A stretch of 64,000 nucleotides of DNA from Anthoceros angustus (Eukaryota > Streptophyta > Anthocerotopsida > Anthocerotales > Anthocerotaceae): NCBI GenBank assembly GCA_010909165.1, contig VJWM01000179.1, positions 248,001-312,000 on the forward strand, read 5' to 3'. The stretch's first letter is position 1, and each line of letters begins with the position of its first letter. Shown here piece after piece: positions 20,101-31,400 of the stretch. The notes under the pieces were generated by a model. The model worked only from the letters and a program-made list of their open reading frames with translations, was not told where the DNA came from and ran no database searches. Both the position numbers and the translations under genes were made by a program.

Positions 20101-23100
20101 ACCAAACTTCCTCAAAGTAATGTCAGTCCCGATCTAGCTATAAAGACACATTTGAAGAACTTCTAAAGATTATATAATGTAAAACTATTTGCAGACTGAC
20201 CAACCTGCTTTTTCCTTGACCGTTTCTCCTTCTCGGCAGCTTCACGCTTTGCTCGAAGCTCATTCTCCGCCTGTCCTGCAGCCTCTTCTTCACGAATAAG
20301 CTCCTCTTGTCGGCTCAAAGCAACAGCCTCTCTGTATGCGACCTCCACACGATTACTGCAGACCAGAAATTAGACACAAAGCATGTGAAGCGTGTCTCTT
20401 CGCACACTAGTGTTGCAGCACCCACCCATGATTCTATATGCCGTATCCATCATGTTCTGTAAAAGGACAGCCCTTGTCTCACTACACTCTAGTTTGTTCA
20501 TTGACAAACGCTCAGCATGCAAAGGCCTCTAAAAATGCTGGGGCATGGACTAGCAGTAAGAACCGTAAAAGGACAGCCACGATTGGTAATAGTTCCTCAA
20601 CTTACAAGATAACAGACTGCCTCACTACATTCTCATACACACACTCGGCATGAGAAAGGCTCCAACCATGCTGGGATGCCAAACGCCAGTAAAAAAAGCA
20701 GGAAAAAGCCTAATAGCACTAGAAGAAAGTGTCCATCCCATACAGACATGGTTCCAACAAAACCCATCCCACCAAACATTAAGTAACACGAAAAGTACCT
20801 GAAAAGGTGCGCTAATACAAACATCTCCACTGTACGCCTTCCCAGCTCCGTCAACCTCCGCTCATCACGTTCCACAGAATCTTTCCCGAAGTCATCTCCC
20901 GAGCCACCATCCTGCAGCCAAGACATGATGCAGAAGGATTTAACCAAAATACAAACTGCTGACTTAAGTGATAATAGAAGCAAACATCTTTCATTATATT
21001 GATGTAGGGAGCCTATAACATCATCAAGCATGTACATCAATAAACATATATTGAAAGCATAATCTAGATGTCAGAGCTTGATCAGCAAAAATTCAGTTGT
21101 CTACCATGTCCTGGATGAGTATAACACAGAACAATACATACCTTTGTCCTGTTCTGAGGGCCCTTGTCATCCTTGTAGGGGGGTAGTGATTCACTCGCAG
21201 CTCTTTCAAGTAAAGCAAGGACATCACCAGCCAATACAAAGGTATCCTTGTCAACCAAGACAATGGGGTTTACCGTGTCTTCCATTTCTACTCCATTTAT
21301 TTTTCCTTTCTTGTTTCTGCTGAGGTAATCCAGTGCCTTGCACCCACTGTACAGGGCATCCATGACCAGTGTGGATGTAACTTCCTTCTCATTGAAGAAT
21401 CGCTTCACCACAGCTTTCAAGATAACATCCGCCTTCTCCCGAGAAAGACCACAGCGACGGTCTTCTTCTACTTTCAACCAGAAAGCTTGAAAACTGTGAA
21501 GATTCCATAGTCATTAACTGAACAAGACCTCAAGTGATGAGGACAAGCTGCCCTTGTCCTGTCATTCAGAGAGACCTTCCCCTAGTGAACCAAATCACGC
21601 TAAGAAAATTCTAAAGCTTTAAAGCCTTCAGACACCAGGGACTAATACTTTAGGTCCTAATTTATATGGCATAGCCGATCCACCTGACGGTATGAAAACA
21701 AGGTTCCATTACTAAATGAAGGCTCTCACCCCAAGGACCAATAATGCATTGAACTCGTGAAAACGGCATACCTGGTCCACCTGACAGTGTCCTCCATGAG
21801 CTTTCCCAACTTGTCCTTCTTTTCTTCGACAAAGCGACGACAAATGCCTTCGACATTGGTTAAATAGACCCGGACCAACTCCCTTCTGTACTGACAGTCC
21901 AAGCATCGAAAAGGCCTGTGAGGGTTCTCCCTGCACAACAGGAAGAGAGATGATTCACACATTTCCAAACAATTCTTCTTCACACTTGGTGAAACGGTTT
22001 GCTTGCTGATGTTTGTACCAGCACACAGACAGAAGGAAGCCTGCAACTCAAATATTGCAGTTTCAAAACACCTGATAACTTGAACTTGAGCTTTGATGAC
22101 AAGAGTATCAGCAACTGTGAAACCATCAAGGACCTTCGACAGTTCCATAAACTTCTTCCATCCCCAGTCATGCTCCTTTTTGCAGAACCGGTGTAAAGTG
22201 TCTACAGATAGGACAGCAAGAGTAAGCAGACCAGGCAGAATCGTGTACTGCTAAAATCAGAAACTGCACTGCCAGAAGCCCTAGCCACAATCCATTGTTA
22301 CAGCTCAAGTGAAATGTATGCCTGCAGAACTCACTTGACCCACCTGAATACTTGGATTTTTTAGGGTCCTTGTTCACAACAGCAATAGTGAACTGAGCAA
22401 AATGACTCCAACCTGTCCACCAACAAGGGGAGCACATTCTACTAATTTAGAGAAACTGTCATCGTGCAGGTCAGTGTCAAGAGAAACTGAAGCCATTCAC
22501 GACCTTTCATCTCAAGCTCTTTCTCAACAGCCAAAACAATGTGCATCTACACAAGAAGATGAAGCACAAAGCTACCTGGAAGAAGTTTATCATAATCTGC
22601 CACACATAAGAATAGCGAGAGGTGATTACACACATCGCAGCCTTGAGGGTATACCAGGATATACCTGCCATGAAATGCAGACATTTTTACAACCCAAACT
22701 GGAGAGAAAAAAAAAATAAGGTGCCCATCAGCAGCGGGACTGGCCAAACAACAAATCTCCTACCACTTATATCCCCCAACTTCAAAAACGTTGCTCCTCA
22801 GTTCCCTCTTGCTGATCTCAGAGAAGTTCTCAATCTTCCAGGTGAATTTTCCATACAAGTCAGAGGGTTTCGGTCCTGCACACCACAAAAGAGCCACTCA
22901 AAGGGTCGTGAATGAATCCAGCCTCGGACACTCAAACCATCAACTCGCACAACAGACAGGCTGATTAACTTCTCCACTCTCTCGTTTTCAGACAGTGATA
23001 CACCTACGGTAGGCTAGCCTTGAATGCACTACGAAAACCTGACTACTCCCTCGTGTTTGAGGATTCACCCAGACTCCATCCACGAAAAGTTGCCAGGATA

Positions 23101-23988
23101 TCATAGGAGGCTAACGAGGACCAAACGCTGGGACAGAGATGTAGAAGGCTTCCTAACCTAGCACGCACCACTGCCACAGAGCGCGTTCACTAACCTAAAT
23201 TGGTAGACTGAGGAATTCGATAGGGGAGGCTCTACAGACACAGAACAAAAGACACCCAGATTGAATGCATCGCCACCCTAGACAGTGACTCCACCGCCAC
23301 TCTTTCTGACGTAACACCTGTTTCAAGTACAGCTGAGATGTTTTCTCCTCGGACAGTTTTTGACAGTGGATCCCACATTCATGCCCTCGTTTCCCGTGGG
23401 CAGACACTGTACCCTAGGCGGGACAAGACAGCAGAGAAGGCCAATGCCGCAGCAGCTTAAGTGGCCGGCGATCTTGCAAAAACGGTGGAAGAAATAGGGG
23501 AAAAGGGCCGCATTTACAGGCGAGCCATGAATTGAGTCCAAGAAGCAAGCTGTAGTGCCCACATCAAAGCCAGGTTGCCGTAAGTTGAGGAAGATCCATA
23601 TGGGCGTGTCTAGCAAGAGCAGAGCCGAATTTGAAACTCAATTCAAGGCCACCATTGGGGCAGTCCAATCGGCCCCCACCCATCCGCAGCCCGTGATGGG
23701 GAACCTAGAGCCCAACCCCTGCTGCGCCGCATTGGCAGCGAGAAAACGACCCAGACCCAAACACCGGAAGCCCGGGTGACACATACCCGGCGCAGAAGAG
23801 GCGTTGGAGTCGTCATCGTCGTCGGTGTCCCAGTAGGCCGGAGAAGTGGAGGGAGGCGACGGCTCTAGCTGCTCCCGCGAGCGCCACTCTGCCACCGATT
23901 CCGCGGCATGGAACTTAGAGGCGAGGGGCGCCCCGGGGTCGGAAGGCGCGGCTGCGGCCGCGTAGTCCCCGCGCGAATGGCTGGCCAT
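17110..23988 (-). CDS. MATH-domain TRAF1-like (MUSE13/14-type) protein
   Basis: Twelve exons on the minus strand, all phases checked: 23,988-23,787, 22,875-22,764, 22,664-22,576, 22,412-22,344, 22,201-22,072, 21,930-21,772, 21,493-21,142, 20,911-20,799, 20,355-20,205, 20,012-19,519, 19,281-19,086, 18,984-17,110; 1,313 residues. After an acidic leader (WDTDDDDDSN), residues about 70-200 form a MATH domain (YGKFTWKIENFSEI, VGGYKWYILVYPQGCD, CVADYDKLLPGWSHFAQFTI, HDWGWKKFMELS). Next come RPFRCLDCQYRRELVRVY and NEKEVTSTLVMDALYSG, a charged KEKRSRKK coiled region, a long Ser/Pro/Gln-rich tail, and the motif FPHLDIINELLDE. This order matches Arabidopsis TRAF1a/b (MUSE14/13), adaptors for ubiquitin ligases that control NLR immune receptors and autophagy. 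Those are nearer 1,050-1,080 residues, so this tail is longer. The role is by homology. Confidence 0.95.
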
Positions 23989-24430
23989 GGCACCCACGCC
24001 CTAGCGGCCGACGGGGGCGGTGGCGCTGCTGGCTGTGCGTGCCCAATTTGCGCCCCGCAAGAAGACGTTGTGAGGTACGCCAGGCCTGGCAGCAGCTGCT
24101 CCCGATGCTGCTGTTGCTCTCCCGTAGTGCTGCGCTCACTGGTCCGCCATGCCCTAGGCCCGGGGCAGACTCCAAATAGCCCACAGCGACATAGGCGAGG
24201 CGGTAGATCAGGCGGCGCAGGCGGCGGTGCAATGAGCAAGTTGCGCGGGAGGCGTGGGCGCGGTCGGGCACGATGCCAACACACCTTATGCAAAGCCAGG
24301 CACCCTGGCTGGCTCGCTGGAACCGGAATGGCTGTCTGCACCAGGCTTCAGGACAACGGGGGAAAGAGAGAACTCCCAACCAAGTCCAGGGCCAGGGCCA
24401 GGGCCAGGGCCAGGGTTCCCGCACAGCAAA
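23989..24430 (-). promoter_or_regulatory. GC-rich 5' region of the MATH gene
   Basis: The DNA upstream of the ATG (23,988) is GC-rich and gene-less and would hold the 5' UTR and core promoter. Bases 24,385-24,415 are five copies of CCAGGG (GGCCAGG phase), a short hexamer microsatellite. I see no clear TATA box. Confidence 0.4.
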
Positions 24431-26430
24431 GCCTCCCGACTAACGACCCCTCCTCCTACACACACGAATTTCACACTGTCCTTTGCATTCTACTCTAAAC
24501 ATACTTTGCATCACTATTCTAAAACTTTTTTAGTGAGAAACTACTCTATCGACTCCTACTAGGTCTGAGCACCCCCTAACTCGCTAGCTAGCTCTGAAGG
24601 GAGAGAGATTGGTACTCAGATGGGGTGCCGAAAAGAAGTGGATACCTTGGTGCAAATAGCTTAGGCACTTCATAGTACGATTTGTTTAGTACCAAGTCCC
24701 ATCGACACACCGTCCATATGGACTATCATAGATTTTTTCTTTTTCTTCTTCTAAGCTACTTTATTATTACGTTATCTTAATGCAAAAAGACTCATCATAA
24801 CTAACCCACATATTAGTCCATCCATTCATCTACATACTGATAACTATTATTACTATATATTATACATTATTTATTATTTATAAATAAATTTACTTAATAC
24901 ATATAATCTTTATTCTACTTGGCCATTTGAACATAGAGAAATCACTGTCATTTTCTCAAGACAAAGGACTCCCTGTGTCCAATAGATTAACATTGTATAT
25001 AATGTGCTGGTCTTTCAAAGGTCCCATCTCTTCTCCTTTTATAGAGCTTCTTTTCTCTACATATATATATTGTCCAAAGATGAGATGCTCCCATCTACAT
25101 CCATGCAATGTGGAAAAAATCCTCTGTCTCGGCTCTCCAACTCACAATGTTGGACTTACCATGAGAGAGTTGAGTCTCACATCTCACATCGTGAGTCCAC
25201 CCCAAGGTAAGTATTGAAAGAAAGTCTCGGCGACATGACAAAATCCAGGTCATCAAAGGTCCTACTATATCATATGCCGTTGTTGTCCCTCATGGTATGG
25301 GATTTTGAATATGTAGACGACTATAATTGAATTAAACTACAAAATCTAGCTCGTTAAAAAGACTATGCAGTTTGATCTTTTTTTTACAATGGAGAAATTC
25401 CACTTGGCTCCTCCCTTTGGACCTCCTTCCAAGTGTGTGTGGCCTTGGCCACATCAATTGATACCATACACGACATTTTTTCAAAATGTAGTTGAATGGT
25501 TCTCTTTGTCTTGCCTGGCTTTATATACTGCTATCATGGTTTGGCTGCATTGCATTGAATTTATCGTGAGTATTGCATGAGTTTGTTATGAGTACCAGTT
25601 AAAATTCGCCCTAGAAATTTGAGCCAGGCGTCTCTTCCTCTACTCTTGTGTCACTCCTAATTGCATAGTGTAGAAACCCTCTACTGCCGTTTTTCAATTA
25701 GTACTCGCAAGTGCGGTTCTTGTTTGACGAGCCTTCAGAGTTTCAACAAACGAAGACATATCTGCATTGACTTGTTTTTGCGAAAGCCATCATACAGAAA
25801 ATGCAACAAGTGCAGTTTGGCCATATCTTGACACTCCTCTAAGAAGAAAAGGTCAACAACCACCGACGCTGCTTGCATAAAAGCTTCTCTCACCGCTCAA
25901 CAGGTTCGAGCCTTACCTTTTTTTGTCTCCTAGTTTGAAGAGTTACTTAACAAACAATTTTGTAGCATGGCTACTACATACTCATTGTCCATAGGCATTG
26001 TACTCTGTAGCACAATGAGTCAAAATATAATGAGATATGTCTTTAAAGCCATCAACCTGCCAACTAGCTAGTGTGGGAGATTTTCCAATGTTTTTTAAAT
26101 GGAATTCTATGTTGAGTGCATCGATTCATTACGTCAACAAGATACTAAGTCACACAAAATTATTATTGCAACCAGAGTTTCAAAAATCCTTTAAACTACC
26201 ATCCATACTACAATTTGCACTAAATTAAAAACATGTGACACTTTAGTTTTAAGCATGGCCTACATGCCTTATCGCTCAAATGATCTAGCATTGAGTATAG
26301 TAGAGTTCAATTTGTGTTAGCATATGACGGAACAGACGGGGCTTTTGATAATGACAAATAAATACTTAACATTTTTGTGGTCTTTTGCATCTGTTACAAC
26401 TTAATAATTTTGAATTACTCATCTATTACA
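24431..26430. other. AT-rich intergenic stretch
   Basis: Base composition falls sharply in GC. There are runs such as TATTATTTATAAATAAAT near 24,870 and no frame above about 100 codons. I see no gene, RNA gene or element end. Confidence 0.5.
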
Positions 26431-26452
26431 GCAAAACGGTTACGTAAGGCCA

Positions 26453-26965
26453 TCAACCCCTTGGGGGCCGATAATCAAGAAGCTCAGAGCGACATAGACT
26501 AGTGAGCTTAGGAATATGAAAGAAAAACAATCTGCGCAAGGCAAAACCAGTACACTCGAGAAGAAGACTATAACGAGCTTGAATAGAAGCATAGGTAGGG
26601 CAATAGAAAAGAAAGTGCGTTGCAGACTCCGTGCCGAGGGAGCAGAGCTTGAAAATACGAGCATCCTGAGGAGACGCAGGCTTAAACCAGTGGTCGGTCT
26701 CAATTAGATTCTCAAAAGTAGGTACCAGAACACAAACTTTAAACATATTTCCAATGCCATATCTACTTCTACGAACGGCAATCATAGAGCTATGCAACAT
26801 GTAAATAGTAATGCTACGCCACCTAGTACCACAACTATGGTGACAATAGCCATACCATCGAACCAACTCGAGTAGGCATATGATTTCTAACACAACACTA
26901 CATAGAGAAGAGTTACCTGAGGAGAAAATTTTGGCAAGCTGATTATTGAAAGGACCTACTTGCAA
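26453..26965 (-). pseudogene. LINE reverse transcriptase C-terminal remnant
   Basis: The minus frame contains CSLGTESATHFLFYCPTY, matching the zinc-binding zf-RVT segment that follows reverse transcriptase in non-LTR elements (C-x2-C...E-x2-H-L/F-x2-C-P-x-Y; here the second Cys reads as Gly). Upstream LIETDHWFKPASPQDARIFKLC fits the usual lead-in. No RT catalytic motif (YxDD) is present, so this is a 5'-truncated or decayed scrap. It lies alone in AT-rich spacer. Confidence 0.5.
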
Positions 26966-27017
26966 AGAGTGGCAACATGCAACATGCTAACATGTGATAC
27001 CGTACTTGTCTCTGCCT

Positions 27018-27321
27018 TCTTCCGCATCTTGGGTGTAGGCGAGGGAGCGATCAACCGTGCCTTGGCATGCATCCACGTGCTCTTGATTCGCACACCTGGC
27101 CTTGTTCACCCTTGTCTCGCCTTCCTCCGCATCTTGGGTGTAGGTGAGGGAGCGATCAACCGTGCCTTGGCATGCATCCACGTGCTCTTGATTCGCACAC
27201 CTGGCCTTGTTCACCCTTGTCTCGCCTTCCTCCGCATCTTGGGTGTAGGTGAGGGAGCGATCAACCGTGCCTTGGCATGCATCCACGTGCTCTTGATTCG
27301 CACACCTGGCCTTGTTCACCC
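27018..27321. repeat. 105-bp minisatellite, about 2.9 copies
   Basis: TCCGCATCTTGGGTGTAGG recurs at 27,021, 27,126 and 27,231, exactly 105 bases apart, and the copies are almost identical. Because 105 is a multiple of 3, both strands stay open across the array as a 35-residue repeat. The minus-strand version (ARCANQEHVDACQGTVDRS per unit) has two Cys. It is GC-rich inside AT-rich DNA, which suggests recent arrival or expansion. No known protein repeat is recognized. Confidence 0.95.
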
Positions 27322-27329
27322 GCAGCGTT

Positions 27330-28450
27330 GTTCGGCATGCATTTCTTTTCTTTTTTATTTTAAGAAAAAAGAATAAAGTTTTATTAAAATACAAATAATT
27401 TGAATAATAAAAAAAATCATAGATCTCATCTATAGTAAGAACCAGCAAAAGAACGATAGGTGTAGGTGTAGGTGTGTAGTCTAAGGCGGAGAACCTATGC
27501 TCATAAAAATCCAAGTCTCCCAGAGTTATATATTTAAATACCTATTTCTGAATTAATTTGAAATAAAAGCTCCATCTTTACTACTTTTTAAATAAATTCT
27601 TTTAAGTAGTTACTAATTTTATTTTGATTTAAATTTTTGAATATGGTTTCTACTAACTTCTTAATAACTATCAAAACACATAACATTGTATGCCCCAAAA
27701 AGCAAGTCCTTTGAATATTAATTTGGCATTTAGCAAAAACTATTTGTATAATTTGAATTTTTTTCTTAAAATCCTATGCATCTTATGAACGAAAATAATA
27801 TAAATTCTAATTTTATACATTGCTAAATCAAAACTTGCCCAATCAAAATTTTCTTCTTTATCTAAGAAGGTAGCCATGAGTTTGCTGTATTTCTTTGAAT
27901 CTCCCTTCCTCCTTGTCCTGTTACACATAACACTTAGACATTTCATTAAATTTATAAATATTCACATATATTTAAAGTATGAAAACTCATTTTGTATGGG
28001 TAACAAATATAGCAACATGGTGTTAGGAAATGAAAGCTTCCTATGAAATTTGAAGAAACCAATAAGTAAGATACCTATTTCAACACATCGTTACTCAGAA
28101 GCGTGCTACACTTGTCTTCTTGTTGAAAAGTCTATACTTTTCATTAAGATGATCTATGAAAGTTCATATCCATTGGAAAAAATTCATCAATATAAAATTC
28201 AAACTATGTAAACAAATACTTCAAAATGCATAGCTTTCTCGAACAAAAAAGAAATGTCAATATTGATCTTGCTTGTGGAATGTAGTGTACAGTCTGAAAG
28301 AACTTACAATATTAATGATGATCACATGAGCGTAAAGGCACTTCACAAGTAAGCGCCTTTAAATTCCGAAGTCTATATCATGAATATGAATTCCAAAAAT
28401 ATAAAAACTTTGAATCCTCAACATATAGTAAAAGAACTCCTGATGTTCAT
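27330..28450. other. AT-rich spacer before the GH5 gene
   Basis: No supported gene. It has A/T runs near 27,345-27,420. Part nearest 28,450 is presumably the 3' UTR of the GH5 gene. Confidence 0.5.
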
Positions 28451-28454
28451 GTGT

Positions 28455-30257
28455 TTACCTACCCATAGCACTTATACTCACACTCAAAACAAATCCATGA
28501 CAACCCAAAGTATGGTTTATGTATATTATTCTCTCTGACTCTGATACTTGGACGCAATCTAGAGGATTCCAAGCAATATGTAAACCTAAAGGATAATAGA
28601 ACCCTCTATGTACAAAAATCTCTGTACTACATGGGAATGAATTTTCTGCAAAATAATACAAAGAAAAGTGGGAGGTCAAAGGATTGAAAGCATAAGAGAT
28701 GATCTTTCCACATACTGCTTGTGGATAAGTTCTTGCAAGCTTCTTAGCTAGAAGCATATTTATTTCACCATCAGGATTGAAAAGAGATTGCTCCACAATT
28801 GATCCAGTTTTATTAAGAAATGCTTTATACTCCCAACCAATCCAAGATTGAATGTGCTCGTCTGCAGCTGATAAGACCTCATCAACTTTGTCCTTGATTG
28901 TCCATGAATTAGGTTGTAATTTCTCTTCACCATCAACTTCATCTTGTTTTACTCCTATGGAATACATGTCCGATGCTACAGGCCATTTCGACTTTCTTCC
29001 TAGATTGGCAATGAAAAACTCCGTAAGCATAGCACCACATCCAAGTCTTCTACTTTCTTTCACACGCTCCGAGAAAGCTTGTTTAGGACTGAGATTAGGA
29101 GGACTATAATAATGATAGCTGAGGACAGTGCGATTTCGAAAATTGTTTCCCCCTGGAACAGTAGCAAAACCACAAGTAAAGTCATCAAATGTGATTGTTT
29201 CAATGAAGAGGATTCGGCCTGGATCCATAGATCGCACTGCAGCTTGCAACTTGTCATAGAATTGGGCCAAATTTATACGATCAGCCACCCCTGGAAGTAA
29301 TAAAGATGGATGTCTGAAAAAATTACCTGGCCATGGCTCATTAATAAGCTCATAGCCTAGTACCCCAGCCTGGTTATGAAAAGCATGAGCCACGGTTTTC
29401 CAATATCGAGCCAAAAGGTCACTCCATCCCCAACGATTTTCATATAAATCTTGGAATGCTCTTGATACTGCATATGAAAAATAATACCAAAACCAATTAT
29501 GCTTACCACATTGCTCTGGACGTCTCTCTTTACCATCAACTTCGAATTCATCTATTGGCCATCTTGGGCTTAAAGGCTCTGGAAACGTCTGTGCATATGG
29601 GATTAACTTCTTAACTTGAGCGCTTTCTTCTATTTCCCCTTGACAAGCTATCTCCAAGATATACTTGTTGTTCCTCGAATCCACATCCTTCCTGCCAGAA
29701 GATGTCTCCCTCTCTAATACCCAACCCGGTACACCCTCACCACAAAACTCGGAGGTAAATAGATCTTGATGGAATTCAAGCAATGAATAAATTCCGGCCT
29801 TGTGAAGCTTTTCAACAATAGACCTCATGATATCCAAGTACGTAGAGTTAAATTGTCCTCGAATAGGTTCTACTCCGGGCCACATGATAGCCAGTCTCAC
29901 AACGTTCATACCCCATTGCTTCAACAAAGCAATATCTGTATCACAAAATGACATCTGTGGATCAAATTGATCAATGTGAGGATGCCATGGACATCCTTTC
30001 ATCACAACATTGAGACCATGAAAAATCCGCTCCCTTCCTATTTTGTCACGAATCTGTCCTGCTTCACTCACATGAAATTCTGGCACAAGGGTGCTTACAA
30101 CTTCCAAATGGTTTAAAAGAACCATAAACCCTAGAACAATCCCAAACTCTACACAAATAAAGTTTGTCCTACTATAAACCTCAAATCTTGCAAGCTTCTT
30201 GAAAAACAATATTTCTATGCTCATTAAATCAAACATTGTATCCCATAACGGGAACAT
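28455..30257 (-). CDS. GH5 endoglycoceramidase-like glycosidase
   Basis: One uninterrupted frame of 600 codons from ATG at 30,257, with no intron. Residues about 33-60 (FICVEFGIVLGFMVLL) form a hydrophobic segment, so it is a signal anchor or signal peptide. The GH5 barrel follows: FHGLNVVMKGCPWHP, MNVVRLAIMWPGVEP, LLEFHQDLF, the acid/base Glu in YELINEPWPG (about 307) and the nucleophile Glu in MLTEFF (about 413). A beta-sandwich-like C-terminal domain with LARTYPQAVCGKI follows, as in endoglycoceramidases. These cleave the link between the glycan and ceramide of glycosphingolipids; the plant substrate is inferred. The lack of introns sets it apart from every neighbour. An alternative start is the Met 11 codons downstream. 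Confidence 0.9.
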   Translation of the reverse strand: MFPLWDTMFDLMSIEILFFKKLARFEVYSRTNFICVEFGIVLGFMVLLNHLEVVSTLVPEFHVSEAGQIRDKIGRERIFHGLNVVMKGCPWHPHIDQFDPQMSFCDTDIALLKQWGMNVVRLAIMWPGVEPIRGQFNSTYLDIMRSIVEKLHKAGIYSLLEFHQDLFTSEFCGEGVPGWVLERETSSGRKDVDSRNNKYILEIACQGEIEESAQVKKLIPYAQTFPEPLSPRWPIDEFEVDGKERRPEQCGKHNWFWYYFSYAVSRAFQDLYENRWGWSDLLARYWKTVAHAFHNQAGVLGYELINEPWPGNFFRHPSLLLPGVADRINLAQFYDKLQAAVRSMDPGRILFIETITFDDFTCGFATVPGGNNFRNRTVLSYHYYSPPNLSPKQAFSERVKESRRLGCGAMLTEFFIANLGRKSKWPVASDMYSIGVKQDEVDGEEKLQPNSWTIKDKVDEVLSAADEHIQSWIGWEYKAFLNKTGSIVEQSLFNPDGEINMLLAKKLARTYPQAVCGKIISYAFNPLTSHFSLYYFAENSFPCSTEIFVHRGFYYPLGLHIAWNPLDCVQVSESERIIYINHTLGCHGFVLSVSISAMGR

Positions 30258-31400
30258 TTCAGAATGACACAAAACACCCTACTTGGTGGAAACTTGGATT
30301 ATGATCCAAGTTTCCACAATATTGAATTATCCTTGTGACTTCATCCCAAGCGTATGCTAAATAACAACTTGCTTGTCTTATCTACCAGCATAAAATAACC
30401 TACAAAGTGAAAGCTGGCCTCCAGCCAGATATACTTTCAAAAGAAGAGCATAAAGACTCCCACATAACTACGGATCTGTGCAAGCTAGAGTACACTAGGC
30501 TACGCTCCGGAGATCCATATCTTCGTCTAGCACGAAGTCTACCAGTCCATCCTTCGGACTTGGCTAGCTCGAGGGGAAAAAAAGGAAGGGGTCACACAAA
30601 CCTAAAACCTAAAGAACGGGAGGTGTGGGTTTTGGGAGGAGCGAGGGGAGACTAATCCCCCGAGGCAGCGGGCTAATAAAATATAGGTACGGAATTTATG
30701 CATAACGGGCATTGGTGTGCATGGTAGAAATTTTTGAAAAAGGGAGGTGAGAATTCCCTCTCACGTTTGAACTTGGGGTATCCTGGTGTGGTGGTGCGGT
30801 GACGCCATGATGGTGATGTCCGTCCTTTAGGGCTGTTCGTGGCAGACAGAAGTGTTTGTGGGTTGGGTGTGGGACTGTGTAAAAACTCACAGTCCAAGTC
30901 CGTGTGTTGGACTGTGATGAAGTGAGTGGTGCGTGCACTCAGCTCTGCCCGGAAATGCCACTTGCATCCGCGACCCTCACGCTGCGCCACTCTAATTTCT
31001 GAAATCAATTTGCACTGACCCACAGTTCGGTCCGGGCGCACTACGCCAGCTGGAGGCAACCATCAAGCCGCTGCAGCGCCCCTGGATGTCTAGGTTGCCG
31101 CCTGCTGTGGCTCCAGAGATCCCAAGAACAGAGCCTCAAAATTCAGACTGTGGGAAGAAGATCAAGGGCGACTCGGAGCTCTGAATGGTACCCGCTCGCT
31201 TGCAGACGGTGATTCATTCTGGGCGGGCACCGGTCCAGGGGCGCCCTGCTAATTCCGCGGATCTCTACTCGTGCGCCCACCTGGACTGGATGAATTCCTA
31301 GCCCGCTCCGGAGATCCATGTGACTGACGTCTGCACCAGGATCTGACGGTCAGCTGTGGGCGGGAGTTTGTGGTGAAGCTCACATGCGCAGTTGACTCTG
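30258..31400. promoter_or_regulatory. Divergent promoter region, GH5 (-) and myosin (+)
   Basis: The two genes point away from each other across 1.1 kb. I see no coding feature. The myosin 5' UTR probably lies in the GC-richer right half. Short frames on both strands lack motifs. Confidence 0.5.

Noticed and set aside
25900-25926. tRNA-like GGTTCGAGCC followed by a T run
   Set aside because: The flanking bases cannot form a T arm, and no acceptor or anticodon arm lies upstream.
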